Below, piece by piece: positions 55,511 to 63,485 of a stretch of 64,000 nt of DNA. Source of the DNA: Saccharopolyspora aridisoli (GTDB lineage Bacteria > Actinomycetota > Actinomycetes > Mycobacteriales > Pseudonocardiaceae); NCBI RefSeq assembly GCF_004348445.1, contig NZ_SMKV01000024.1, positions 1-64,000 of the forward strand. The letters run 5' to 3'. The translations under genes were made by a program, and so were the position numbers. The notes below the pieces were generated by a model that was not told where the DNA came from, made no database searches, and worked only from the letters and a program-made list of their open reading frames with translations. Position 1 is the first letter of the stretch, and every line of letters starts with the position of its first letter.

Positions 55511-56790
55511 CGGCCTTCGAAGGCCGCGTCCATCTGCGCCGCTGCCTGCGCCGATGCCTCGGACACCGGGGTGCCGCGCACGACCTGCTGCACCATCGTG
55601 GGAAGCACGCCCTGCGCGTCGATCTTCGACCACGCCTCGGTGGCGGGCACGAAGTGCGTTCCGCCGCGCAGCGTCATCACGAACGGAGCCGCGGCCGGGT
55701 CGTGCTCGGCCACCTCGCCCTGGACGTCGATGAACGTCGGCAGGTTGCCCATCGCGCCGTACATCTTGCGCTGGTACTCCTTGCCCGCGAGCAGCTGGAC
55801 GAACTCGCGCGCCAGGGTCGCTCGCTGCGAGGACTTGAGCACGGACAGCAGGTTCCCGCCCGCGAAGGCCGGGGCGGTGGAGCCGATCGCGTCGCCCGGC
55901 AGCGGCACGACGCCGTACTTGCCTGCCACGCCCGCGTCGACGGCCTTGCGGTTGAAGTCGCCGCCGATGGTCATCGCGGCCTTGCCGGAGGCGAACGCCT
56001 GCACGCTCTGGCTGCCGGTCATGTCGGAGCACTGCTCGGGCGGGCACGCGCCGCTGGTGATCATCTCGGCGTAGGTCTCGATGCCGCGCTGCGCTTCCGG
56101 ACTGTCGATCGTGGACACCCAGCGCTGGCCCTCCTGGCGAGCCAGGTCGCCACCCGCCGCCCAGATGAACGGCATCAGCGCGTAGTGGTACTTGCCGCCG
56201 GTGGCGATGCCGTAGAGGTCGGGACGTTCGGAGCGGATGCGCTGCGCCGTGGCCAGCAGCTCGGCGGTGGTGCGCGGTGGCTGCAGTCCGAGCTCGTCGA
56301 ACACGTCGGTGCGGTAGTACAACGCGCGCACCCCGGTGTACCAGGGAACGCCGAAGACCTTGCCCTCGACTCGAGCGGTGTCCAGCGCGGAGGGGGAGAG
56401 GTCGGCGGATTCCGGCCACTGCGGCAGCTTCTCGGTCACATCGGCCAGCCCGCCTGCGGCGACGTAGCCCGCGAGGTCGGTGTTGCCGACCTCGGCGACG
56501 TCCGGGGCGCTGGCGGGATCGTTGAACGCGCCGGTGAAGCGCTCGGACCTCGTCTCCACCGCGATGTACTGCACGTCGACCTCGACGCCGGGGTGCTCGC
56601 GTTCGAACCGCGCCACCGCTTCGTCCACGGTGGCCTGCTTGGGCGCGCGGTTGGCCTCGTCGAAGAGCCAGACCCGCAGCGTTCCGGTGCGTTCGTCGAC
56701 CGCGGGGCCGGTCTGCTGCACCTGCGGTGGTCCGCAGGCCGTGAGCAGCGCAGCGACGGCGGCGACGATGATGGCTTTTCCTGCGCGCAT
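55507..56790 (-). CDS. sugar-binding lipoprotein of ABC importer (DasA-like)
   Basis: 427-residue solute-binding protein. A signal peptide ends in the lipobox LLTAC (Cys19). The mature part is a two-lobe family-1 carbohydrate-binding protein with WLFDEAN near the start and VPWYTGVRALYYRTD near 150-164. Lipid-anchored on the outer membrane face, it would capture a sugar and hand it to the permeases. It is the first gene of the four-gene operon 52330-56790, whose promoter lies within 56791-56965. A TGGTCT half of a DasR-type site is visible there, but no full site. Confidence 0.9.
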   Translation of the reverse strand: MRAGKAIIVAAVAALLTACGPPQVQQTGPAVDERTGTLRVWLFDEANRAPKQATVDEAVARFEREHPGVEVDVQYIAVETRSERFTGAFNDPASAPDVAEVGNTDLAGYVAAGGLADVTEKLPQWPESADLSPSALDTARVEGKVFGVPWYTGVRALYYRTDVFDELGLQPPRTTAELLATAQRIRSERPDLYGIATGGKYHYALMPFIWAAGGDLARQEGQRWVSTIDSPEAQRGIETYAEMITSGACPPEQCSDMTGSQSVQAFASGKAAMTIGGDFNRKAVDAGVAGKYGVVPLPGDAIGSTAPAFAGGNLLSVLKSSQRATLAREFVQLLAGKEYQRKMYGAMGNLPTFIDVQGEVAEHDPAAAPFVMTLRGGTHFVPATEAWSKIDAQGVLPTMVQQVVRGTPVSEASAQAAAQMDAAFEGR

Positions 56791-56965
56791 TGCTGGTCTC
56801 CGATGTGCTGTTGCCTTGTGGGCCCGGGTGGCGGGGACGCCGGGGATTCGGACCTCGCCGGAGCGGGGCCACGACCGCTCTTCGTCGCCGAACCGAGTCG
56901 AGTCGAGCGTGGTGGAATTCGCCGACATCGACGGGAAGAGCGGTGAACGGTCCGTTGTGGACGGA

Positions 56966-58105
56966 TCAGCCGTGGAAGGTGATGACCGCGACCGAGGGGC
57001 ACGCGTAGCTGTCCGGGGTGGGAGCCAGCGCGCCGGTGTCGGTGTCGCGCGCCAGGCGCGTGATCGTGCCCGCGCGTTGGTTGGCCACGAACAGCGAGGT
57101 CTCCTCGGGGTCCAGGGCGAAGTGCCGGGGCCAGTTGCCGCCGGTGGGCGTGACGGCCCTGAACACCAGCGAACCGTTCTCGACGCCGAAGGTGGCGATG
57201 GTGTCGTCGCCGCGGTTGGAGGCGTAGACGAACTGGCCGTCCCGGGACATCGCGATCTCGGCGGGGAAGTTCTCGCCGGTCGCCTCGGGCGCGCGGCTGC
57301 TGATGACCTGCCCGGCGGTCAGCGCGCCGGCCCCGGGGTCCCAGGCGAGCACGGTGATCGTGGAGTTCAGCTCGGCCAGCAGGTAGGCGGTGGTGCCCTC
57401 GAACACCAGGTGCCGGGGTCCGGTGCCCGCGGGCAGCCGGAGCTGCTGGTGCTGGGTGAGCTTCCCGGCGTCGAAGGCGTGGACGAACACCGAGTCGGAG
57501 CCGAGGTCGACGGTCACAACCCACTTCCCGCTGGGGTCGACGACGACCTGGTGCGCGTGCGGCTCAGCCCCGGGGTGCTTCACCAGGCAGGTGTGCTCGC
57601 CGATGCTCCCGTCGGGGTTGCGCCGGTGCACCGCCACGGTGCCGTCCCCGTAGTGGGCGGTGAGCAGGAACTCCCCGCTCGGGTGCACCGACAGGTGGGT
57701 CGGCGAGCTCCCACCGCTGGGCGCGGTGTTGATCACTTCGGGTGCGTGGGTGCTGACGTCGATCGCGGTGATCGAGCCCTGCTGCTGCTCGTTGGTCACG
57801 TACAGGGACGTGTGGTCGGGCGACCAGGCGAAGAACGAGGCGTCGGAGATCCCGTCGAGGGTGCCGGAGGGGGCGAGCGCCCCGCTCATGTCGCGCATCG
57901 CGATGTCCACGCCTCGGCCGGCGGGCTGCGAGCTGGTGTAGCTGCCGATGAACGTCATCAGGCCCTCGCGAGCCCGGTGCAACTGGTGCGGCGCGGCCGC
58001 GCCCTGCCTGCCTGCGGCGGTGGCGCAGCCGACGGTCGCTCCGGCAATGCTCAGAGCTCCGACCGCGCTCAAGAAACCACGACGCGAAAACGAGCTGTCA
58101 CCCAC
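56966..58105 (-). CDS. Tat-exported lactonase-family beta-propeller protein
   Basis: 379-residue protein of the 6-phosphogluconolactonase-like (PF10282) seven-bladed propeller family. The twin-arginine motif FSRRGFLSAVG lies near 5-15 and a GATVGCA follows, so it is exported by Tat, possibly as a lipoprotein. Repeated blades show HLSVHPSGEFLL, HQVVVDPSGKWVV and PRHFALDPEE, about every 50 residues. The GTG at 58105 is chosen for its GGGAG ribosome site and short signal n-region; the frame is open 18 codons further. It lies upstream of the sugar operon on the same strand. An extracellular sugar-lactone hydrolase is possible; the enzyme activity is not shown by sequence. Confidence 0.82.
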   Translation of the reverse strand: MGDSSFSRRGFLSAVGALSIAGATVGCATAAGRQGAAAPHQLHRAREGLMTFIGSYTSSQPAGRGVDIAMRDMSGALAPSGTLDGISDASFFAWSPDHTSLYVTNEQQQGSITAIDVSTHAPEVINTAPSGGSSPTHLSVHPSGEFLLTAHYGDGTVAVHRRNPDGSIGEHTCLVKHPGAEPHAHQVVVDPSGKWVVTVDLGSDSVFVHAFDAGKLTQHQQLRLPAGTGPRHLVFEGTTAYLLAELNSTITVLAWDPGAGALTAGQVISSRAPEATGENFPAEIAMSRDGQFVYASNRGDDTIATFGVENGSLVFRAVTPTGGNWPRHFALDPEETSLFVANQRAGTITRLARDTDTGALAPTPDSYACPSVAVITFHG

Positions 58106-58279
58106 GACGTTCTCCCAGCTAGTGGACACGGCAGAAGCGAAGTCTGTCGCAGTGGCCACAGGTGGACTAGACCAGAACGGCCTAACCGACCGCCGCCATA
58201 GGCGCTAAGCCCCGAAACGGTTCACCACCCGTGGCGATTTCGCGAAATCGCCTCCCGGGGACCGAAGACGGGTGCGCTC

Positions 58280-59683
58280 TCACGCGACCATGAGCGAGAT
58301 GCCGGCCGCCATGCCGAAGGCCACCAGCGACAGCAGCGTCTCCAGGACGGTCCAGGTCTTGAGCATGTCGCTCACGGGAATCCCGAAGTACCGCGAGATG
58401 ATCCAGAACCCGCCGTCGTTGACGTGCGAGGCGATGATCGAACCGGCGGCGATCGCGACCGCGATCAGCGCGAGCTGGGCCTGCGACAGCCCGGCCGAAC
58501 CGACCAGCGGAGCCACGATCCCACCGGTGGTCACGATCGCCACGGTCGCCGATCCCTGGGCGATCCGCAGTCCGCTGCTGATCACGTAGGCCGACACGAT
58601 CATCGGCAACCCCACGCCCTGCAACGACCCGGCCAAGGCGTCCCCGACGCCCGTCTCCGCGAGCACCTTGCCGAAGAAGCCGCCCGCGCCGACGACCAGC
58701 AGCAGCATGCCCAGCGGGCGCAGCGCACCGCTGGTCAGCTCGGACAGGTCCCGCCCGGTCATCCCGCGCCGGGTTCCGAGCAACCAGAACGACAGCAGGA
58801 CGGCGATCGTCAACGCCACGGTCGGGTTCCCGAGGAACGTCAGCACCGACAGCGCGCCGCTGCCCTCGGGCAACGTGATGCTGCCGAAGGTGGCGCCGAG
58901 GATCAGCACCATCGGTAAGCCGATGATCAGCGCGACCACGCCGAGCGACGGATCGCGCTGGCCCTCGCGCTTGGCGGCGAGCTCGTCGGCGGTGGCGAGC
59001 ATGTCGGCGGGCACCGGAAGGGTGATCCGCTTGCCGATCCACACCGGGTAGAGCAGACCGGCCACCACGAACGCCGGGAGCCCGCAGGCCAACCCCATCA
59101 GGATGATCCACCCGAGGTCCACGCCCAGCAGCCCCGCGGCCACGACCGGCCCGGGGTGCGGCGGCAGGAACGCGTGGGTCATCGACAGCCCGGCCACCAG
59201 CGGCAGGCAGTACAGCAGGATCGAGCGCTTGCCCTGCCGTGCCACCACGTAGACCAGCGGTGCGAGCACGAAGATGCCGATGTCGAAGAACACCGGGATC
59301 CCGAAGATCAGCCCGGACAGCCCCATCGCCAGCGGAGCCCGGTCCTCCCCGAACGCCCCGAGGAGCTTCCGGGTCAGCAGCTGCGCGCCACCCGATGCCT
59401 CCAGCATGGAGCCGAGGATGGTGCCGAGGCCGATGATGGCGGTGATGTGCCCGAGGATGCTGGCGAAACCGCCTTCGAGCAGGGAGTCGCTGCTCTTCTG
59501 CGCGGTGCCGACGATGTCCTCCACGGGAAGCCCGGCGGCCAGCGCGATGAGCAGCCCGGTGACCAGCAACGCGATGAACGGTTCGATCCGGAATCGGATG
59601 ATCATCACCAGCAGCACCGCGATCCCGGCGGCGCACAACGTGAGCAGGCCGGACGTCTCGTGCTGCAACCAGTTCAAGAACAC
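58280..59683 (-). CDS. GntP-family permease
   Basis: 467-residue transporter of the gluconate:proton symporter family, with about twelve hydrophobic segments. Family marks: FFDIGIFVLAPLVY near 135-148, HPGPVVAAGLLG near 174-185, and SHVNDGGFWI near 418. The GTG at 59683 has AGGAGG 6 nt upstream. GntP members move gluconate, D-serine, D-glycerate and other hydroxy or amino acids. Given the D-amino-acid enzymes upstream, a D-amino acid or its N-acyl derivative is a reasonable cargo, but it is inferred. A repeat copy separates it from the deacylase gene. Confidence 0.88.
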   Translation of the reverse strand: MFLNWLQHETSGLLTLCAAGIAVLLVMIIRFRIEPFIALLVTGLLIALAAGLPVEDIVGTAQKSSDSLLEGGFASILGHITAIIGLGTILGSMLEASGGAQLLTRKLLGAFGEDRAPLAMGLSGLIFGIPVFFDIGIFVLAPLVYVVARQGKRSILLYCLPLVAGLSMTHAFLPPHPGPVVAAGLLGVDLGWIILMGLACGLPAFVVAGLLYPVWIGKRITLPVPADMLATADELAAKREGQRDPSLGVVALIIGLPMVLILGATFGSITLPEGSGALSVLTFLGNPTVALTIAVLLSFWLLGTRRGMTGRDLSELTSGALRPLGMLLLVVGAGGFFGKVLAETGVGDALAGSLQGVGLPMIVSAYVISSGLRIAQGSATVAIVTTGGIVAPLVGSAGLSQAQLALIAVAIAAGSIIASHVNDGGFWIISRYFGIPVSDMLKTWTVLETLLSLVAFGMAAGISLMVA

Positions 59684-59706
59684 GTGGCCTCCTGGGCATC
59701 CTTCGG

Positions 59707-59861
59707 CGATTGCTTCGCGTGGCGGTGCGGGTAGCGGAAGAGCTCGAGCGGCTTCGCGGTCTCCGAGCGCCACGACTTGTGCGTGCCGGTGCACGGCGTC
59801 GCGGCGTGCTCGCCGCGAAGCCGCTGGAGAACCCGCGGCGGTGCGAGCCGAGTCCCACACC
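59707..59861. repeat. dispersed intergenic repeat, copy C
   Basis: Shares GGCGGTGCGGGTAGCGGA at the left, the perfect hairpin TCGCGGCGTGCTCGCCGCGA at 59799-59818 (8-bp stem, 4-nt loop) and GAACCCGCGGCGGTGC plus AGTCCCACAC at the right with copies A and B. Terminal inverted repeats are not recognisable. It lies in the 219-bp gap between the GntP permease and the D-aminoacylase. Confidence 0.65.
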
Positions 59862-59902
59862 TGGAACGGCTGCTCCTGCTCCGCCGCATCTCTCGACGGC
59901 TC

Positions 59903-61489
59903 CTAGCGGTTCTTGCGCAGCGCGCGTCCGGGGAGGGCGTCGGTGCGGTTGCCGTCGTCGATCGCCGGAACGCCGTTGACCAGCACGTGCGGGATGCCGA
60001 CGGCCTGCTGCCGGGGCTCGTCGAAGGTCGCGGTGTCGCGGACGGTGTCGGGATCGAACAGCACCAGGTCGGCGACGTGGCCTTCCCGGATCCGTCCTCG
60101 GTCGGTGAGTCCGAGCCGGTCGGCGGGGCGCGAGGTCATGTTCCGCACGCACTCCTCAAGTCCCAGCACGCCGAGTTCGCGCACGTAGTGGCCGAGGTAG
60201 CGGGGGAAGGTGCCCCAAGCGCGCGGGTGCGGGCGCGCGCCGACCAGCAACCCGTCGCTGCCCGCGGTGTGGGTGCGGTGGCGCATGATGGCTCGCACGT
60301 TGTCCTCGTGACCGACGTGCATCAGGCAGGACGCGCCCAGCCGCTCGCTGATGAGCACGTCGAAGTAGAACTCGGTCGGCTGCGCCCCGGCGGCCAGCGC
60401 CGATTCGGCGACGCTGCGACCCACCAGGTGGGCGTTGTCCGGTTCGCGGACGCCGTTGATCTCGATGGTGTCCCACTCGACCGGAACGCCGTGGCAGCCG
60501 TCGGAGCCCTCCACCTCTAGCTCCCGGCGAACCCGTTGCCGCAGCGCGGGATCCCGCAACCGCTCCAGGGTCGCGGTGACGCCGCCCGCCATCGCCCAGC
60601 TCGGCAGCAGCGCGTGCAGCGAGGTGTTGCCCGGCAGGTACGGGTAGGTGTCGAGGGTGATGTCGCAGCCGTCGTCGAGCGCCGCGTCGAGCATCGCCAG
60701 CAGTTCGCCGGCCCTTCCGGCGTTGACGCCGAAGTTCATCGTCGCGTGCGCCAGGTGCAGCGGGCACCCCGAGGTCCGGCTCACCTCGATCATCTCTTCG
60801 TAGGCGGCGAGCGCACCGGCGCCGTAGCTGCGGTGGTGCGGGCTGTAGTAGCCACCGTGTGAGGCCACCACCTCGCACAACGCGGCCAGCTCGGCGGTGT
60901 CGGCGTACATCCCGGGTGTGTAGGTCAGCCCGGACGACATGCCGAAAGCGCCTTCGGCCAACGATTCGGCGAGGACCTCGCGCATCCGGTTCAGCTCGTC
61001 CTCGGTGACCGGCCGGTCGTCGTAGCCCGCGCACAGCAGGCGCAGCGTGCCCTGCGGGACGAGGTAGGCGGCGTTGGTGGCGATGCCGGTGTCGAGCCGG
61101 TCGAGGTACTCGGCGACGCTGCGCCAGTTCCACTCGAAACCCGGCGGATCGTCGTTCCAGCCGGCCAGCTGCGCGCGCAGGGTCACCAGCGCGTCGTCGT
61201 CGACCGGGGCGTAGGACAGCCCGTCCTGGCCGATGACTTCCAGCGTGACGCCCTGGGAGACCTTCGCGGTGTGGGCCGGTTCGGCCAGCAGCTGCAGGTC
61301 CGAATGCGCGTGCATGTCCACGAACCCGGGTGCCAGCACGAGCCCGTCGGCGTCGATGCGCCGGCGTCCGCTCAGCGTTCCCGCGTCGGCGATCTCGGCG
61401 ATGCGTCCTTGGTCGACTCCGACGTCGGCGAGGAACCCCGGGCCGCCGTCGCCGTCGACGACTCGCGCGCCGCGATAGACGATGTCCAT
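59903..61489 (-). CDS. N-acyl-D-amino-acid deacylase family amidohydrolase
   Basis: 528-residue amidohydrolase of the D-aminoacylase/dihydroorotase-like family. Seen: metal ligands DMHAHSD (His60, His62), HHRSYGAG and LHLAHATMNFG later, and AGSDGLLVGARPHP near 425 with the catalytic Asp. The cysteine bridging position in typical D-aminoacylases (GNCG) reads IGQDGLS here, a subgroup difference, so it may use another substrate. It should release a D-amino acid, or a related acid, from its N-acyl form. It diverges from a Rid protein across a region with a perfect 8+8 dyad, and is followed by a GntP permease gene on the same strand. Confidence 0.85.
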   Translation of the reverse strand: MDIVYRGARVVDGDGGPGFLADVGVDQGRIAEIADAGTLSGRRRIDADGLVLAPGFVDMHAHSDLQLLAEPAHTAKVSQGVTLEVIGQDGLSYAPVDDDALVTLRAQLAGWNDDPPGFEWNWRSVAEYLDRLDTGIATNAAYLVPQGTLRLLCAGYDDRPVTEDELNRMREVLAESLAEGAFGMSSGLTYTPGMYADTAELAALCEVVASHGGYYSPHHRSYGAGALAAYEEMIEVSRTSGCPLHLAHATMNFGVNAGRAGELLAMLDAALDDGCDITLDTYPYLPGNTSLHALLPSWAMAGGVTATLERLRDPALRQRVRRELEVEGSDGCHGVPVEWDTIEINGVREPDNAHLVGRSVAESALAAGAQPTEFYFDVLISERLGASCLMHVGHEDNVRAIMRHRTHTAGSDGLLVGARPHPRAWGTFPRYLGHYVRELGVLGLEECVRNMTSRPADRLGLTDRGRIREGHVADLVLFDPDTVRDTATFDEPRQQAVGIPHVLVNGVPAIDDGNRTDALPGRALRKNR

Positions 61490-61543
61490 GAGTGGGGGTC
61501 GTTCCTCCGATCACTCCGGGCGGTTGGTCTGCACCGGGTGATC

Positions 61544-61561
61544 GAATGGTAAGTACCATTC
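61544..61561. promoter_or_regulatory. perfect 8+8 operator-like dyad
   Basis: GAATGGTAAGTACCATTC: two perfect 8-bp arms with a 2-bp centre, 54 bp before the deacylase start and 76 bp before the Rid gene. The GT-n4-AC core resembles sites of GntR-type regulators. It is unlike the repeats before the IclR gene. Confidence 0.55.
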
Positions 61562-61637
61562 TCGGTGGAAGCAATGAAGATCGGCTGCGTACCGAAATCC
61601 CGCTTCACGACGCCGACATCCGTGGAAGGACACCGAC

Positions 61638-62024
61638 ATGAGCAGGACCGTGGTGAGCACCGACGCCGCACCGAAGCCGCCGGCGAACATCCCGCTGTCG
61701 CAGGGCGTGCGCAAGGGCAACATCCTGCAGGTCTCCGGTCAGACCGCGGTCGACCCGGCGACCGGCAAGGTCGTCGAGGGCGGTGTCGCCGAGCAGACCG
61801 AGCAGTGCCTGCGCAACGTCATCGCGATCATCGAGGCCGAAGGCGGATCGCTGCAGGACGTGCTGATGCTGCGCGTGTACCTCACCGACACCTCGCAGTT
61901 CGCCGAGATGAACGAGGTCTACGCCCGCGTCGTCGGCGAGCCCTTCCCGGCTCGCACGACCGTCTACGTCGGCCTCCCGGCCGGCCTGCTGTGCGAGATC
62001 GACGCCCTCGCAGTCCTGGACTGA
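61638..62024 (+). CDS. Rid-family protein lacking the canonical arginine
   Basis: 128-residue RidA/YjgF-fold protein. Such trimers normally hydrolyse reactive enamines and imines released by PLP dehydratases. The fold is complete (QVSGQTAVDP, RVYLTD, FPARTTVYVGLP, EIDALAVL), but where E. coli RidA has VARLPK with the active-site Arg105, this protein has VGLPA and is one residue shorter. It therefore belongs to a different Rid subfamily and may not be a deaminase. It is divergent from the deacylase and convergent with the D-serine dehydratase-like gene. A hairpin follows. Confidence 0.85.
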   Translation: MSRTVVSTDAAPKPPANIPLSQGVRKGNILQVSGQTAVDPATGKVVEGGVAEQTEQCLRNVIAIIEAEGGSLQDVLMLRVYLTDTSQFAEMNEVYARVVGEPFPARTTVYVGLPAGLLCEIDALAVLD

Positions 62025-62029
62025 CCTGA

Positions 62030-62065
62030 AGCGGGTGGCGGTTGCCACCGTGACCGCCACCCGCT
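62030..62065. terminator. bidirectional hairpin terminator
   Basis: AGCGGGTGGCGGT (62030-62042) pairs perfectly with ACCGCCACCCGCT (62053-62065) around a 10-nt loop, between the convergent Rid and PLP-enzyme genes. Confidence 0.8.
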
Positions 62066-62071
62066 GAGTCC

Positions 62072-63382
62072 TCAGAAGTAGGTGCGCACCAGGTCGGTGA
62101 CGTGCTCGCCGTCGACCACCGGGATCAGCGACCACTTGTCGAAGACCGTGCAGGGGTGGGACAGGCCGAAGCCGATCCAGTCGCCGACGCGCACCTCGGC
62201 CCCGGTGAGCCTGAGGAACGCGTGCTGATCCGCCAGGCCCGACACGTGGCAGGAACCGTCGGCGAGCTCGCGGATCTCGCCGTCCGCCCCCCCGATCACC
62301 TGCGGTTCCGGCAGTCCCTGGTCGAACGAGACGTCGCGGCGTCCCATCGTCAGCAGCGCCAGGTCGGCTTCTGGGTGCGACACGACCTGCGCCCAGACCC
62401 GCATCGCCGGCCGGAACGGCGACTCGGCACCGGCCAGCCGGTGCCGGCGGCCGAACGGCGAGCGCACCCGGTAGAAGCCGTCGTCGTGCAGCAGGTACCC
62501 GCCGCTGCGCAGCACCGGCACCACCGGCAGTGCCTCCGGCCACGGTCGGGTCAGCGCCTCGGCGACCTGGTCGAAGTAGGCGCTGCCGCCCGCGCTGACG
62601 ATGACCTCGTCCAGCCCGTCGAAGTAGCCTGCCTCGGCGAATTCCAGGACCAGGGAGCGGAATTCGTTGAGGTAGTCGTCGATGGCCGACAGCGAGGACT
62701 CCTCGATGTCGTGCGCCACCTCGCCCTCGTAGCCCGACACCCCGACCAGGCGCAGCCGGTGCTCGGCGGCCACCGCCGCAGCGACCGCTCGCGCCTGCGA
62801 CACCGTGCGCGCGCCGGTCCGGCCGCCGGAGACGCCGAACTCCACCAGCACGTCCACCGGCCGCGTCCCGCCGTGCGCGGCCAGCGCGGACACCATCTGC
62901 TCGACCCCGCGCAGCGAATCCGCGTAGCAGCAGAACGAGAAGTCCGGGTCGGCGTCGAGCTCGGCGGACAGCCAGGTCAGGCCCTGCGGGTCGACGAGCT
63001 CGTTGGCGAGCAGGATCCGCTGGACGCCGAACGCCCGGTACACGCGCAGCTGACTGATGTTGGCCGCGGTGATGCCCCACGCGCCGTGCTCCAGCTGCCG
63101 CTCGAAGAGCCGTGGCGCCATCGTGGTCTTGCCGTGCGGAGCGATCCGCAAGCCGTGCTCGTCGCACCAAGCGGCCATGGTGCGCAGGTTGTGCTCCAAC
63201 GCGGTGTCGTCGAGGGTCAGCAGCGGACCGGTGAAACCGGCTTCCCACAGCGTCGGCCTCATGGCCAGGAACTCTCCGGCGGTCTTGCCGGACGCGTTCG
63301 GCGGCATGCCCTTGAACCGCCAGTCGATGGTCTCCTCGCGCAACGCGCGGATCGCTTCGGTGTTGATCCCTGCTGCGGGCAC
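62072..63382 (-). CDS. D-serine dehydratase/D-threonine aldolase-like PLP enzyme
   Basis: 436-residue fold-III PLP enzyme of the alanine racemase N-domain/DSD1 type. Seen: PLP lysine in APHGKTTMAP (Lys85), TAANISQLRVY, SGYEGEVAHD near 210, and the C-terminal metal site SHPCTVFDKW near 408, typical of zinc-dependent D-serine dehydratases and metal-activated D-threonine aldolases. It would break down a D-hydroxy amino acid, giving either a 2-oxoacid plus ammonia, or glycine plus an aldehyde. The start is defined by the ATG/GTG at 63382. It is divergent from an IclR regulator across 103 bp holding three similar repeats. Confidence 0.85.
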   Translation of the reverse strand: MPAAGINTEAIRALREETIDWRFKGMPPNASGKTAGEFLAMRPTLWEAGFTGPLLTLDDTALEHNLRTMAAWCDEHGLRIAPHGKTTMAPRLFERQLEHGAWGITAANISQLRVYRAFGVQRILLANELVDPQGLTWLSAELDADPDFSFCCYADSLRGVEQMVSALAAHGGTRPVDVLVEFGVSGGRTGARTVSQARAVAAAVAAEHRLRLVGVSGYEGEVAHDIEESSLSAIDDYLNEFRSLVLEFAEAGYFDGLDEVIVSAGGSAYFDQVAEALTRPWPEALPVVPVLRSGGYLLHDDGFYRVRSPFGRRHRLAGAESPFRPAMRVWAQVVSHPEADLALLTMGRRDVSFDQGLPEPQVIGGADGEIRELADGSCHVSGLADQHAFLRLTGAEVRVGDWIGFGLSHPCTVFDKWSLIPVVDGEHVTDLVRTYF

Positions 63383-63393
63383 TGCCGACCTCC

Positions 63394-63422
63394 TGTTGCG
63401 CTTGTTGCAACGAATGTTGCGC
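63394..63422. promoter_or_regulatory. three TGTTGC repeats, probable IclR operator
   Basis: TGTTGCGC at 63394 and again at 63415, with TGTTGCAA between them at 63403 (inside the palindrome GTTGCAAC, 63404-63411). They lie just 11 bp from the PLP-enzyme start and about 64 bp from the IclR start, a suitable place for control of both. Confidence 0.5.
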
Positions 63423-63485
63423 GAAGAACGACTCAGGTGTGTAGCATTGCCCGCTTCGTCGAGTCAACGATGATCGGAGACGCCG

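Noticed and set aside
56790-56815. DasR operator before the sugar-binding protein
   Set aside because: Only a TGGTCT half is present next to the start; the second half does not match the known dre palindrome.
59690-59979. Arg/Ala-rich small ORFs across the repeat copies
   Set aside because: They follow the dispersed repeat and appear only because the repeat is GC-rich; no ribosome sites.
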